A stretch of 64,000 bases of DNA from an uncultured Verrucomicrobiota bacterium (GTDB lineage: Bacteria > Verrucomicrobiota > Verrucomicrobiia > Limisphaerales > UBA9464), in assembly GCA_903907925.1 (NCBI GenBank), contig CAIVQB010000092.1:122598-186597 (forward strand), written 5' to 3'. Positions 42,443 through 52,336 of the stretch are shown in pieces. A program made the translations under genes and the position numbers. The notes beneath the pieces were generated by a model. It searched no databases. It worked only from the letters and a program-made list of their open reading frames with translations, and was not told the DNA's origin. How positions within the stretch are numbered: position 1 is the first letter of the stretch; the number at the start of each line of letters is the position of its first letter.

Positions 42443-43093
42443 GTGAAAGGTATGATCTTTAAAACGTTGTTTCTTCAACTGTTGCCGACGTTGGTGGCGG
42501 CTGCTGGTGATTTTCAAAACCTGTCTTTCGAAGATGGTTTGCCGCTCAATCTCCACACTGTTATCAGCGAAGGCGTTTCAGTTCCGGCGCGGGATCCGAA
42601 GGACCTTATTCCTCACTGGTCAATTACAATTGACGGAGCGAACGCGGTGAACGTGTACTATGCCAACTTCTTAGTTGAGGGCGGCGTGACGTTAAGGGAA
42701 AATACGCCTCTGGCTCAACAATTTGACGGACTCTATTCGTTGGGCGTATGGGGGGCACGCGAAGGAATTAATGGTAATCGCGTGTCTTTCCCAATTTCAA
42801 TCTCACAAACCGGCACTATTCCGATCAATGCGCAGCGACTAACCATTCACGCTTACGTAACAGACTATGAAGTGAAAATTGACGGGCAATTGGTTCAATC
42901 CGATTCGACCCATACGAGTTTTGACGTGAGTCCGTTTGCGGGAAGAGAGGTCGCTCTGGAAATCACCTTCAAGTCGGGATACGCAGGGGATTTTGAGATT
43001 CACGGCTTCACTTCGGTTCCCGAACCGTCCGAGATGGCAATGCTCGGCACTGGACTGATCGTCCTCGGGTGGCAGGTATGGAGGCGGCGTTGA
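42443..43093 (+). CDS. PEP-CTERM protein of lower GC content
   Basis: A 216-residue exported protein. It has a signal peptide (about 4-20, MIFKTLFLQLLPTLVAAA), a beta-rich body (NLSFEDGLPLN, YSLGVWGAREG, SFDVSPFAGREVALEI) resembling a jelly-roll carbohydrate-binding-like fold, and a C-terminal VPEPSEM, hydrophobic helix and VWRRR tail for exosortase. By eye the GC content is close to 50 percent, clearly below neighbouring genes near 62 percent, which hints at recent acquisition. The start may be the GTG at 42443 or the ATG at 42452. It is followed by a large nested palindrome. Confidence 0.85.
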   Translation: MKGMIFKTLFLQLLPTLVAAAGDFQNLSFEDGLPLNLHTVISEGVSVPARDPKDLIPHWSITIDGANAVNVYYANFLVEGGVTLRENTPLAQQFDGLYSLGVWGAREGINGNRVSFPISISQTGTIPINAQRLTIHAYVTDYEVKIDGQLVQSDSTHTSFDVSPFAGREVALEITFKSGYAGDFEIHGFTSVPEPSEMAMLGTGLIVLGWQVWRRR

Positions 43094-43145
43094 CGAGAGT
43101 TTTACCCGGTGACATTGACCGCTCTGAAGCGCCAACGGCGCGGCT

Positions 43146-43301
43146 ACATACCAGACCGGGGCAGCGCCCCGGGAATCGTTCCGACGCCCGTTTCAAAGGG
43201 CTGAAGGCCCGCCCCATCGGTTGATCTGGGAATGGGACGGGCCTTCAGCCCTCCATCGGGGATGGGATTTTGTCCTGGGGCGCTGCCCCAGGCTGGTATG
43301 T
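43146..43301. repeat. Nested double inverted repeat
   Basis: The outer arms are 43146-43173 (ACATACCAG, then GGGGCAGCGCCCC) and 43274-43301 (GGGGCGCTGCCCC, then CTGGTATGT). Each outer arm is itself a small palindrome. The inner arms are 43197-43217 (AGGGCTGAAGGCCCGCCCC) and 43232-43252 (GGACGGGCCTTCAGCCCT). The whole could fold as a four-armed structure. It lies between a PEP-CTERM gene and the terminator of the mre operon. Confidence 0.9.
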
Positions 43302-43334
43302 GGCGGGCCATGGGCACGAAGGGCGGGCAGAATG

Positions 43335-43365
43335 AAAAGGCCGCACCCGATGAAGGCGCGGCCTT
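43335..43365 (-). terminator. Rho-independent terminator of the mre-rod-rng operon
   Basis: On the minus strand, AAGGCCGCGCC and GGGTGCGGCCTT enclose TTCATC and are followed by TTCATTC. It sits 20 bp beyond the stop of rng and ends the operon. Confidence 0.82.
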
Positions 43366-43384
43366 GAAGTGATTCGTGACGAGG

Positions 43385-45376
43385 TCAGCTCTGGCTCTTG
43401 GCGAGTTCCTGATTGTTCATCGCGTTGTAGATGGCCCATTGCTCGTTGTGATAGCCGAGCTCGGGACGGAAGCTGAGTTTGGCGAAGAACTTCTTCTCCA
43501 GTTCGATCAGCAATTTCTCGTCCTGGGTGCGCAAGCGGTCGAGCACCAGCTGGGTGCAGTGAACGCGGAGCTGGAAATCGCTCTCGTCGCGCGGCCGCGA
43601 TTTCATGATCTGGGTGAGCTTGCGCTGGATTTCCACGCTCATGCTCTCCGGGCTCTTCACCACGCCGCGGCCCTTGCAATGCGGGCAGTCGACGTACATC
43701 GCCGCTGCGATCGATTCGGTGTGGCGCTGGCGGGTCATTTCCATCAGGCCGAGCTGGGACAACGGCAGGACATGGGTCTTGGCCTTGTCGCGCCGCAGGT
43801 TCTCCTTCATCCGTTGGAACACCCGCTGCTGATCGCCGCGGGATTTCATGTCGATGAAATCGAGAACGATGATGCCGCCCATGTTGCGGAGGCGGAGCTG
43901 GCGGGCGATTTCGTCGCCGGCCTCGAGGTTTACCTTGAGCAGGTTTTGGTCGTGATCCTTGGAACCCTTGTGCTTGCCGGTGTTGACGTCGATGGCCACC
44001 AGCGCCTCGGTTTCGTCGATGATCAGGTAGCCACCGCTCTTCAAGGTCACCTGGCGTCCGAAGGCGGCTTCGAGCTGCTTGGTGATGTTGAAGCGGTCGA
44101 ACACCGGCTGGGCTTCGTTGTAGAAGTGGACCTTCTTGGCGGAGCGCTGGCTGATGCGGCCGATGGTGTCGCGCATCCGTTCGTACTGGCGGTTGTCGTC
44201 GATGACGATGCGGGTGACCTCCTCGGTGAGGAAATCGCGGACCGTGCGTTCGATCAGGTCGGGCTCCTGGAAGATGCAGGAAGCCATGCCTTGGGACGCA
44301 GTGCGATCCTGGATGGCTTTCCATTCGTCGAGCAGCATCGCGAGGTCGCGGATGAAGTAGCGCTTCAACTTGCCCTCGCCGGCCGTCCGGACGATGACGC
44401 CCAGTCCGTCGGGCAGGGTGAGTTCGCGCACGATTTTCTTCAGGCGCTGGCGTTCCTCGGTGTTCTCGATCTTCCGGCTGATGCCCGACTGATCGGAATT
44501 CGGCAGCAGGACGAGGTAGCGGCCGGGAAGGGAGAGGTTGGTGGTGACCCGCGGACCCTTGGTGCCGATGGGGCCCTTGGTGACCTGGACGATGATCTCG
44601 CTGCCGACTGGGTAGAGGCGGGGGACGTCCTTCTGGGTGATCTTCGGTTTGTCCTTGCGACGCTGACGGTCGGTGTCGCGTTCGACGATTTCCACGCTGG
44701 AATCAAACGCGCTGGGAATGATGTCCCAATAATGGAGAAAGGCGTTCTTCTCGAACCCGATGTCGACGAAGGCCGCCTTGAGGCCGTCTTCGAGGTTCCG
44801 GACCTTGCCCTTGTAAATGCTGCCGACGAGACGCTCGGTGTTGGTGCGTTCGACGGTGAAATCCTCGAGCTTGCTGTCGATCAGGACCGCCACCCGGGTT
44901 TCGAGGGGTTCGGTGTTGATGACCACCTCGACCATTTTCTTGGGCTCGGGCTTGATCAGTTGCTTAACCTTGCGGACCACCTGTTTGACGGCGGCGCGCG
45001 CTTTTTCGAGCAGGGTCCTGGGTCCGCGCTCCTTGGGACTCGGCGATGGCGTGGGGTCCTTTTCGTCCTCCTCGGTGAGGTGGGCGGGCTTGCTGAGGTC
45101 CGGCGCGCGGAACCGTTGATCGCGCCCGGAGGCGGTCAAGGATTCGGATTCTGGTGCGTCGGTGGTGTCTTCGGGGAGACCGGCGGCGAGATTCTCGGAG
45201 CGGCGGACCTCGTTTTCGTGCCGGCGCGTGTCGAAGAGGCGTTCCTCGGTGGCTTTTTCACCGAGTACCTCGGCTCGGGCGCTGGCGGCGGCCCGGTTCG
45301 GTTTTGGGGTTCCGATGCCCCGGGTGGGCTTGAAGCGCATGGGGCCTCGTCCCCGTTTGAATGTTTGATGGCTCAT
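43385..45376 (-). CDS. rng: Ribonuclease E/G with N-terminal extension
   Basis: A 663-residue Rne/Rng family endoribonuclease. The catalytic core begins near residue 148 (MVEVVINTEPLETRVAVL), then an S1 domain (RLVGSIYKGKVRNLEDGLKA), the RNase-H-like and DNase-I-like parts (FNITKQLEAAFGR, LIIDETEALVAIDVNTGK, GGIIVLDFIDM) and the zinc-link CPHCKGRG. The first 147 residues are a charged, Arg/Lys- and Glu/Pro-rich extension without a recognised fold. The ATG at 45376 starts MSHQTFKRGRG. It is the last gene of the mre operon, close behind rodA; in E. coli rng also follows mreBCD. Confidence 0.94.
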   Translation of the reverse strand: MSHQTFKRGRGPMRFKPTRGIGTPKPNRAAASARAEVLGEKATEERLFDTRRHENEVRRSENLAAGLPEDTTDAPESESLTASGRDQRFRAPDLSKPAHLTEEDEKDPTPSPSPKERGPRTLLEKARAAVKQVVRKVKQLIKPEPKKMVEVVINTEPLETRVAVLIDSKLEDFTVERTNTERLVGSIYKGKVRNLEDGLKAAFVDIGFEKNAFLHYWDIIPSAFDSSVEIVERDTDRQRRKDKPKITQKDVPRLYPVGSEIIVQVTKGPIGTKGPRVTTNLSLPGRYLVLLPNSDQSGISRKIENTEERQRLKKIVRELTLPDGLGVIVRTAGEGKLKRYFIRDLAMLLDEWKAIQDRTASQGMASCIFQEPDLIERTVRDFLTEEVTRIVIDDNRQYERMRDTIGRISQRSAKKVHFYNEAQPVFDRFNITKQLEAAFGRQVTLKSGGYLIIDETEALVAIDVNTGKHKGSKDHDQNLLKVNLEAGDEIARQLRLRNMGGIIVLDFIDMKSRGDQQRVFQRMKENLRRDKAKTHVLPLSQLGLMEMTRQRHTESIAAAMYVDCPHCKGRGVVKSPESMSVEIQRKLTQIMKSRPRDESDFQLRVHCTQLVLDRLRTQDEKLLIELEKKFFAKLSFRPELGYHNEQWAIYNAMNNQELAKSQS

Positions 45377-45395
45377 GGGTGTGGTTGAGTGGGCG

Positions 45396-46601
45396 TTAGT
45401 AATGACGCCGGTGGAGATGGATGTTTTGCAAAATGCCGATGGCGACCAGGGAGCAAAGCACCGAGGTGCCGCCGGCACTCAAGAGGGGCAGGGGGATGCC
45501 GGTGACCGGCATCAGTCGCAGATTCATTCCAATGTTGACGAAAACGTGAGTGAACAGCAGGGCGGTGACCCCGACGGCGAGCAGGCGTCCGAGTCGGTCG
45601 CGTGCCTCCCCGGCAATGCGAATGCCGGTAAAAAACACGACTCCATACAAACCGAGAACGGTGATGCTTCCGATGAAACCGGTTTCCTCGGAGATCACGG
45701 AAAAGATGAAATCGTTGTGGGCACCCAGGCGGGGCAGGAAGCCCAGGGAGTGTTGGGTTCCCTGGCGCCAACCGCGCCCGGTCATGCCGCCCGAACCGAT
45801 GGAAATCATCGCCTGATCCACATTCATGGCGGTGTCGCGCTGGAGCAAACGCGCCTGGCGGGCTTCTTCCGGGGTGGATCCGCGGGCCACGAAATCGACG
45901 CCGAAATAGACCAGGAGCCGTCGGCGTTGATATTCCTCGAGCTTGATGAACTTCCATTGAGGCGGGGCAAACAGGACGTCGACCAGGATCAACGCCGCGA
46001 GAATGGAAGCACCTCCGACGAACCGCCCGAGCAGTGGCCGTGGGACGCCGGCGACGAGCATCATCACCAGGGCTGTGGGCATGAAGACCAGCGAGGAGCC
46101 GAGGTCCGGTTCCTTGAGGATGAGGGCGAACGGCACCAGGGCCATCAGCAGGGCCTTGATGAAGTTTCCGGGCAATCGCAGTTCGTCGGCCGGACGAGAG
46201 AGGAAATTCGCGAGCGCGAACAGGAAGGCGATCTTGGCGAATTCGCTCGGTTGGAATTGAAGCGGTCCGAGATCAATCCACCGCTTGGCGCCGTTCCTCG
46301 AAACGCCAATCAGAAACACGGCGATCAGCAGTACGATCGATCCCCAATAGGCGACCAGCGACCAGCGCGCGAGCCGTCCATAGTCCACCAGACACAACGC
46401 GGCTGCCACGGCGATCCCGCCGGCGAAGGCCACCGCGTGAGCCGTCGCATGATAGCGCCACCACGGCAGGTGGGCGGCGGCATCGGCATCGGCGGTGGCG
46501 GAAAAGATGAACGCCGCACCCAGCAGCATCAAACCGAAGGCGGCCGCCCACAGCAGCGGATCCATGCCGCTGTCACGCCGGATCAGGGATTCCCGATTCA
46601 T
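45396..46601 (-). CDS. rodA: Rod shape-determining SEDS protein RodA
   Basis: A 401-residue SEDS-family glycosyltransferase with about ten transmembrane segments that polymerises side-wall glycan with PBP2. Signatures include WIDLGPLQFQPSEFAKI, the catalytic-site ILKEPDLGSSLV (with the conserved Asp), and RLMPVTGIPLPLLSAGGTS. It lies between mrdA and rng on the minus strand, as expected for the elongasome. The N-terminal MNRESLIRRDSG stretch is short and normal. Confidence 0.96.
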   Translation of the reverse strand: MNRESLIRRDSGMDPLLWAAAFGLMLLGAAFIFSATADADAAAHLPWWRYHATAHAVAFAGGIAVAAALCLVDYGRLARWSLVAYWGSIVLLIAVFLIGVSRNGAKRWIDLGPLQFQPSEFAKIAFLFALANFLSRPADELRLPGNFIKALLMALVPFALILKEPDLGSSLVFMPTALVMMLVAGVPRPLLGRFVGGASILAALILVDVLFAPPQWKFIKLEEYQRRRLLVYFGVDFVARGSTPEEARQARLLQRDTAMNVDQAMISIGSGGMTGRGWRQGTQHSLGFLPRLGAHNDFIFSVISEETGFIGSITVLGLYGVVFFTGIRIAGEARDRLGRLLAVGVTALLFTHVFVNIGMNLRLMPVTGIPLPLLSAGGTSVLCSLVAIGILQNIHLHRRHY

Positions 46602-46647
46602 GGAATCCTCCTGTTCGAACGGCGGGCGGAAGGGGACAGGACGGCGT

Positions 46648-48672
46648 TCATTTCGAGGCCAATCCCCGGTGCAGACCCTGTTCGCGGTCGTGGATGAATT
46701 GATAGACCTGTCGTGCGACCGGCGCGCAGGTGCCGCCGCCCGAGCCGCCGCTCTCGACCATGACGATTACCACATACCTGGGCGCTTCGTACGGGGCGAA
46801 ACTGGCGAACCAGGTCACCTTGTCCTTGCGTCCGTTGCCCTTGATTTCCGCGGTGCCGGTTTTGCCACAGACCGCAAAATCCTTCACCCGTGCCGCGGTG
46901 CCGGTGCCGGCGGGATCGGCCACGTCGTCCCGCATGGCGGAGCGGACGAAGTCCCAACTAGCGGCCGGAAGCACCACTTGATTCCGGACCTGTCCGGGTT
47001 TGACCGTGGTGGGCGGCTCCTCGGCAAGGGGGCCATCGGATTCGATGCGCTGGACGACCCGGGGCCAGAACACCCGGCCGCCGTTGGCCACCGCACTCAA
47101 CCCGACCGCCATCTGCAGCGGGGTGACCGTGATCTCCTGGCCGATGCTGACGTTGGCCAGGTTGCCGGCGGTCAATGAGCTGTGCTGGACATCCTCCAGG
47201 GTGGGTAAAAAACCGCTCTTCTCCTCGCCAATGCGGATACCCGTGGGATCACCCAGTCCGAACCGACGTCCCATGGACAACAGCTTTTCCCATCCCAGGC
47301 GGAGTCCGTAGTTGATGAAGTAACTGTTGCTGGAATGAATGAAGGCGCGGCGCAGGTCGTAGAGCCCGGGAGGTGCCGTGTCTTCGATTGGGCGTTTCCC
47401 GAGGAAATAAACGCCTTTGCCAGGCTTTTTCGGATTGGGTTCCACGGTGTAGATCTCGGCGGGATCCAATCCGTTCTCCAGCAGGGCCAGGGTGTGGAAG
47501 ATTTTGAAGATGGATCCGGGCGCGTACTCACCGTAGGAGGCGCGGTTGAACATCGGGCGCTCCGGTTCCTTGAGATGGAAGCTCTGGTAGCGCTGGACGG
47601 AGATGGTGTCGATCCATTCGCCCGGATCGAAGGAAGGCGCACTGGCCATGGCCAGGACGTCCCCGGTTTGGGGCTCCATGACCACCACCGCCCCGCGTTC
47701 ATCGCCCCCTTTTACCGTGTTGAGGGCCCGTTCCACCTCCCGCTGCAGGTCCAGATCAATGGTGGTGACCAGATTGCGGCCGGCGTGGGCGGGCTCAAGG
47801 GTTTCCTCCGCCTGTCGGTGACGATATCCGGCGCTGTTAACCAGAATGCTCTTCACCCCGGCGACTCCGCGTAAATCGCGATCGAACGCCTTTTCCAGTC
47901 CGATGGCACCCTTGTAGTCTGGCAGACGATAATCAAACGCGCCCTCCTCTTCATCGAAGGTGTCGTTGCGCCGCAGATGGCCGAGGAGATGCGAGGCCAG
48001 CATGCCGTGCGGATAGTTGCGAACGGCCACCTGTTCGAGGGCGATACCGGGTTGGCTCCAGGATTGTTCGGTGACCAAGGCAACCTGGGTGGGCGTGCAG
48101 TTGGGAAGGATCGGCAGCGGCATGAACCGCTTGGCAATGTAATGCCGTTCCAATTCGGCGGGGCTCACCGCCAGTTGGGTTCCCAGCCGGGAATTCACAC
48201 TGGCCACCGAGTTGCTGACCACCAGAAAGCGCGCCAGTTTTTGCAGGGCATCGATCTCGGTGGCGTTGAGATGGGGCGTGGACCTGTTTCGATGGAAGAG
48301 CGCCAGGAACCGGCTCCAGCCTGCGGTCGGGTCCTCGTGCATCGCGGCCCGGCGAATGGCGAGGGCCTCGCGCTTCAGTCGGGTGTATTCCGCCTGGAAT
48401 TGCGGGCGCAGTTCGTCGAGATAGAGGTCGAGTCGGAACCTCGGGGAATTGCCGACCAGTTCGCGTCCGTCGCGGGCGAGAATCTTTCCACGCAAGGCAG
48501 GAATCCGGACCGTCTTGAACGTCTGGGTCTGGAGCGTGGCCCGGTATTTTTCCGCCGACACCACCTGCAACCGCGCGAGCTGTACCGCCAGCACCAGCAA
48601 ACCGCCCAGCACCGACCACGCCACCATGCGCAGCGTGCGGTCACCTTTGTTCAGTTGATCGAAAAGGAGCAT
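46648..48672 (-). CDS. mrdA: Penicillin-binding protein 2 (transpeptidase)
   Basis: The elongasome transpeptidase, 674 residues. It has an N-terminal anchor helix (about 17-35), a pedestal/dimerisation region and a transpeptidase domain. The active-site serine is Ser387 in PGSIFK (SxxK, Lys390), SSNSYF supplies the SxN motif and KTGTAE (Lys604) the KTG motif. The phase between RodA and MreD is the standard one. The frame is intact and complete. Confidence 0.96.
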   Translation of the reverse strand: MLLFDQLNKGDRTLRMVAWSVLGGLLVLAVQLARLQVVSAEKYRATLQTQTFKTVRIPALRGKILARDGRELVGNSPRFRLDLYLDELRPQFQAEYTRLKREALAIRRAAMHEDPTAGWSRFLALFHRNRSTPHLNATEIDALQKLARFLVVSNSVASVNSRLGTQLAVSPAELERHYIAKRFMPLPILPNCTPTQVALVTEQSWSQPGIALEQVAVRNYPHGMLASHLLGHLRRNDTFDEEEGAFDYRLPDYKGAIGLEKAFDRDLRGVAGVKSILVNSAGYRHRQAEETLEPAHAGRNLVTTIDLDLQREVERALNTVKGGDERGAVVVMEPQTGDVLAMASAPSFDPGEWIDTISVQRYQSFHLKEPERPMFNRASYGEYAPGSIFKIFHTLALLENGLDPAEIYTVEPNPKKPGKGVYFLGKRPIEDTAPPGLYDLRRAFIHSSNSYFINYGLRLGWEKLLSMGRRFGLGDPTGIRIGEEKSGFLPTLEDVQHSSLTAGNLANVSIGQEITVTPLQMAVGLSAVANGGRVFWPRVVQRIESDGPLAEEPPTTVKPGQVRNQVVLPAASWDFVRSAMRDDVADPAGTGTAARVKDFAVCGKTGTAEIKGNGRKDKVTWFASFAPYEAPRYVVIVMVESGGSGGGTCAPVARQVYQFIHDREQGLHRGLASK

Positions 48673-48698
48673 TTAAGGTGTGAGCCTCGGGTGGAAGA

Positions 48699-49247
48699 TC
48701 ATCGGCGGCTCCGTTTCAACTGCCGGTCCTGGCGGAAGCTGGATTCGATCATCGGCTTGTACTCGAACACCTCACGGAAGCGATCGAACCCAAGGAACAA
48801 CAGCGGACAGGCGAGGGCGTTGACGATGGCGCTCACGGCGATGCTGGAACCGAAAACATCACCCAGCGGCGAACGTTGTCCCAACGAGAGCAACAGACGG
48901 GTGAGTAGCGGCACGGCGACACCGGCCCCGAGGCCGAGCCAGAAACGGGCGTAGGCCTGGTCGCGCAGGATGAGGTGTTGCCGTGCGTGGGTGACAAATC
49001 CGCAGAGGAACAGCGGAAGGATGCTGACCCCGAGCCGATTGGCGGAAATGGAATCCAGGGCGAGGCCGGCGAAGATGCTGAAGCCGGCAACGACGCCGAG
49101 AGGATGGCTGAGAGCGGCGTAAATCGTGAGGGCTGGCAGCACGCACAACGGCGTACCGGTCCACCACACCACCGGTGCGAATTGCGTCTGTCCGAACACC
49201 GCCAACCAGGCGGTGAGAAACAGCAGGAGGAGGGGAATCCGGCTCAT
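48699..49247 (-). CDS. mreD: Rod shape-determining protein MreD
   Basis: A 182-residue membrane protein with about five hydrophobic segments, typical of MreD (FLTAWLAVFGQTQFAPV, then FAGLALDSISANRLGVSILPLF). It supports the MreB-MreC elongation complex. It overlaps mreC by ATGA (49244-49247), so translation is coupled, and it ends 26 bp before mrdA. Confidence 0.92.
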   Translation of the reverse strand: MSRIPLLLLFLTAWLAVFGQTQFAPVVWWTGTPLCVLPALTIYAALSHPLGVVAGFSIFAGLALDSISANRLGVSILPLFLCGFVTHARQHLILRDQAYARFWLGLGAGVAVPLLTRLLLSLGQRSPLGDVFGSSIAVSAIVNALACPLLFLGFDRFREVFEYKPMIESSFRQDRQLKRSRR

Positions 49248-50050
49248 GGCATCAGGATGAACACTTCCTCGAGGCGGTTGAGATTGGCGGCCAGGCGGAC
49301 ACGGGCCTCGGTGTAGAGGCCGCCTTCAACCTGGCGGGTGTCGACGATTTCCCCGACCGTGATTCCCCGTGGAAAAACGCCACCCAGCCCGCTGGTCAGG
49401 ACGTGATGTCCAGCCAGCACCGCGGGACTGTTTTGGAGCAGACGGATGGTGACCGTTCCATCACCGGCGGTGGCGGAACGCGCTTCCTGGAGAATGCCGA
49501 GATCGCGGGTTTCGGCGACGATCACCGAGACGCCGCATTCCGGGTCACCGATCAGCGCGATCTGGGATTGCGATGGAGCCACCGCACGGATGCGTCCGAC
49601 GAGACCGTCGCGGGTGACGACCGGAAGCTGGAGGCGGGCACCGTCGGTGGTGCCGAAATCGACGGTGGCACCGCGCCAGAAGGAGGAGGGTTCACGGGCG
49701 ATGACCCGGGTGAGGCGAGTTTTCCACGGGACGCGATTGGTCCAGCCGAGGGCGGCGCGGAGGCGGTTGTTTTCACCGAGCAAATCACGGGCCTGGGCGG
49801 CGGTGATCGACAGGTCCCCGTTTTCCTTCCGGAGCCGTTCCATCTCGGCGATGAGCGTGTCCCGGGTGAGGAGTGAGAAACTGGCGCGATCGACGAAGGA
49901 CTGGCCGGCACCGGCGAGTCCGAACAAGGGCAGGAAGAGGCTGCCGACAGCGAGCTTCACCCGGCCGGCGGCACCGGCCGGCAGGTTCAGCAAGACAAGA
50001 GCCAGCACCACCACGGTGCCGACCGCCACAGATTGGGCGCGTTTCAGCAA
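49244..50050 (-). CDS. mreC: Rod shape-determining protein MreC
   Basis: A 268-residue bitopic protein with an N-terminal helix (about 8-28), a coiled coil (about 62-95, LIAEMERLRKENGDLSI) and two beta domains (VIAREPSSFWRGATVDFGTTDG, GLVGRIRAVAPSQSQIALIGD, HHVLTSGLGGVFPRGITVG). MreC links MreB to PBP2 in the periplasm. It starts 42 bp after mreB and overlaps mreD by 4 bp. Confidence 0.95.
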   Translation of the reverse strand: MLKRAQSVAVGTVVVLALVLLNLPAGAAGRVKLAVGSLFLPLFGLAGAGQSFVDRASFSLLTRDTLIAEMERLRKENGDLSITAAQARDLLGENNRLRAALGWTNRVPWKTRLTRVIAREPSSFWRGATVDFGTTDGARLQLPVVTRDGLVGRIRAVAPSQSQIALIGDPECGVSVIVAETRDLGILQEARSATAGDGTVTIRLLQNSPAVLAGHHVLTSGLGGVFPRGITVGEIVDTRQVEGGLYTEARVRLAANLNRLEEVFILMP

Positions 50051-50092
50051 GGTTCGCTCCGGAAAGTTCGGGGCAAACGCGGGCCGGGGAAA

Positions 50093-51121
50093 TCAGGATG
50101 TCGAACTGGAAGCCACGCGCTTCAGGAAGCTGAGCTCCTGCAGCACCCGTCCCGTTCCGGTCGCCACCGCAGTGAGCGGATCATCGGCAATATGGACGGG
50201 CAATCCCGTCTCCTGCGCGATCAACCGGTCAATGTTGCGGAGCAGCGCCCCGCCGCCAGCCATCATGATCCCACGGTCGACGAGGTCGGCCGAGAGTTCT
50301 GGAGGGCAGCGTTCCAGGGTGATGCGAACGGACTCAAGGATGCTGGAAAGCGGCTCCTGGAGGGCTTCACGAATTTCTTCCGAGCGGACGAGGACCGTCT
50401 TTGGCAAACCAGCCGCGAGATCGCGGCCCTTTACCTCCATGGTCAATTCCTGCTCAAGCGGAAACGCGGAACCAATGCGAATCTTGATTTCCTCGGCGGT
50501 GCGTTCGCCGATCATTAAATTATGGGCACGCTTCAGATGCGCGACGATCGTGTCGTCAAATTCGTCACCCCCGACGCGCACGCTGCGGCTGAACACGATG
50601 CCCGCCAGCGAGATGACCGCGATTTCACAGGTGCCTCCGCCGATGTCCACGATCATGTTGCCGGCCGGTTCGTGTACCGGGAGGCCGACGCCGATGGCCG
50701 AAGCCATGGGCTGTTCGATGAGATAGACTTCGCGGGCACCCGCATGGGTGGCCGAATCCTTCACGGCGCGCTTTTCCACTTCCGTGATTCCGCTGGGAAC
50801 GGCGACCACGACACGCGGGGCGATCAACTTGCGGTGGTGAACCTTCTGGATGAAATGTCGCAGCATCGCCTCCGTGATCTCAAAATCGGCGATGACACCG
50901 TCCTTCATCGGACGGATGGCCACAATATTGCCGGGGGTTCGCCCCAACATCCGCTTGGCTTCCTCGCCCACGGCCAAGACCGTGGTCGTACCCGCCTGAA
51001 TGGCCACTACAGAAGGTTCCCGCAAGACGATCCCCTGATCCCGCACGTAAACGAGCGAGTTGGCGGTGCCGAGGTCGATCCCAATGTCGTTAGAGAAGAG
51101 ACCTTTAAGTTGCGCGAACAT
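50093..51121 (-). CDS. mreB: Rod shape-determining actin homologue MreB
   Basis: The 342-residue bacterial actin that organises side-wall synthesis. Phosphate and adenosine-binding segments are [47 protein letters not shown] and [15 protein letters not shown]. It is the first gene of mreB-mreC-mreD-mrdA-rodA-rng. The N-terminal [12 protein letters not shown] contains the amphipathic membrane-binding region expected of MreB. Its promoter was not confidently found in the 188 bp upstream. Confidence 0.98.
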   Translation of the reverse strand: MFAQLKGLFSNDIGIDLGTANSLVYVRDQGIVLREPSVVAIQAGTTTVLAVGEEAKRMLGRTPGNIVAIRPMKDGVIADFEITEAMLRHFIQKVHHRKLIAPRVVVAVPSGITEVEKRAVKDSATHAGAREVYLIEQPMASAIGVGLPVHEPAGNMIVDIGGGTCEIAVISLAGIVFSRSVRVGGDEFDDTIVAHLKRAHNLMIGERTAEEIKIRIGSAFPLEQELTMEVKGRDLAAGLPKTVLVRSEEIREALQEPLSSILESVRITLERCPPELSADLVDRGIMMAGGGALLRNIDRLIAQETGLPVHIADDPLTAVATGTGRVLQELSFLKRVASSSTS

Positions 51122-51309
51122 GAAATGTGCCCAAAAGCACGTCCGGACGATGGCGGCCGTGGGGAACAGGGGTCAAGGCAAAGTCCGAACAACTTGTGAA
51201 CAACTCCGGCAGACGTGCGTATTTTGGAGTGCCGTTGATTTCAGCATCTGCCGAATCCAACGGACTTGGATCCGCCCAAGCACCATCCGCTTGCGTCGAT
51301 TTAGGCGCG

Positions 51310-52302
51310 CTATCTGGGATAACCCCGCCAGACCCAGCGCAGCGCCTCCGGCAGGGTCGCCCCACCGTGGTTGCCGTTGTGACTCCCCTCGCCGAGTACG
51401 TACCGGTAGTCGTAGTCCTTTTCCTCAAGCGCGGAGGCCATGTTCAGATTGCCCACCACCCAGTTCCAGCCGGGTCGCCGGCTCCGGTTATCACTGGCGC
51501 CGTCCTGCAGGAAAATTCGGATCGGTTTCGGGTCCGCCGCCCGGATCATTTCCGGATACCGATGTCCGCCGCGGATGTCGGTGAAGCTCCCGACATGAGT
51601 GATGACCTTGCGGAATTGATCCGGCCGGTTCCAAGCCACGGTCCAGGCGCAAATGCCCCCGCTGCTGATTCCACAGATGGCGTGGCCGTCCGGATCCTCT
51701 GTGATCCGGTACAGCTTGTAGACTTCCGGCAGGATCTCGGTCAGGAGGAACTCGGCATAGGCACCGCTGACGGTGTCGTACTCGAAACTGCGATTCTCCG
51801 GTTCCGGTTGCCACCCGCGCGGACTGGCCGGGAAGTTCGTCCGTTTGAATCCGGGATCGATGAACACGCCGATCGTCACCGGCATCTCGTGGGCGGCGAT
51901 GAGGTTGTCGAACACCACCGGCACCCGGAAATCACCGCCCTCCTTCAAATAGGTGTGGCCATCCTGAAACACCATCAACGCTGCCGGCTTGGTGGGATCG
52001 TATTGAGCCGGAACGTAAATGGACCAATGACGGATCGTGCCGGGAAACACCTTGCTGTCGCGCCATTCGAAGTCGGTGACGGTTCCATGAGGCACGCCCT
52101 CCTTGCGGGTGCCCTCGGGCGCGGGCGGATATTTGACGTCCGCCTTGGGAAACCGGGATTGAGGCCGGCGCACGACGTTGGTGGTCGAACCGCCGACGGC
52201 ATTGGTTCTCGGCGATTGCGCGAAACCGACGGCGGCGAGGGTGAGTCCGGTGATCAACACCAGCGCGGATCGCAGGGGACGAAGGAGGGTGAACGAATGC
52301 AT
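51310..52302 (-). CDS. Exported esterase-like alpha/beta hydrolase
   Basis: A 330-residue protein with a signal peptide (about 10-29) and an esterase-D/enterochelin-esterase-like fold. It carries [11 protein letters not shown] (G-x-S-x-G nucleophile), [11 protein letters not shown] (acid) and GSHNGNHGG (His). A Thr/Asn/Arg-rich region follows the signal peptide (about 30-60). Such enzymes hydrolyse esters of siderophores, xylan or other acylated carbohydrates. It ends 188 bp from the mreB start and is 34 bp downstream of another hydrolase gene, so the two probably form an operon. Confidence 0.85.
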   Translation of the reverse strand: MHSFTLLRPLRSALVLITGLTLAAVGFAQSPRTNAVGGSTTNVVRRPQSRFPKADVKYPPAPEGTRKEGVPHGTVTDFEWRDSKVFPGTIRHWSIYVPAQYDPTKPAALMVFQDGHTYLKEGGDFRVPVVFDNLIAAHEMPVTIGVFIDPGFKRTNFPASPRGWQPEPENRSFEYDTVSGAYAEFLLTEILPEVYKLYRITEDPDGHAICGISSGGICAWTVAWNRPDQFRKVITHVGSFTDIRGGHRYPEMIRAADPKPIRIFLQDGASDNRSRRPGWNWVVGNLNMASALEEKDYDYRYVLGEGSHNGNHGGATLPEALRWVWRGYPR

Positions 52303-52336
52303 GCGAGAATGGGTCTTGGTTCGGCGGAGGATGGGT

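Noticed and set aside
43376..45388. Long open frame of 670 codons antisense to rng
   Set aside because: High-GC codon bias of rng keeps the opposite strand open. The translation has no recognisable domain, while rng is complete on the other strand.
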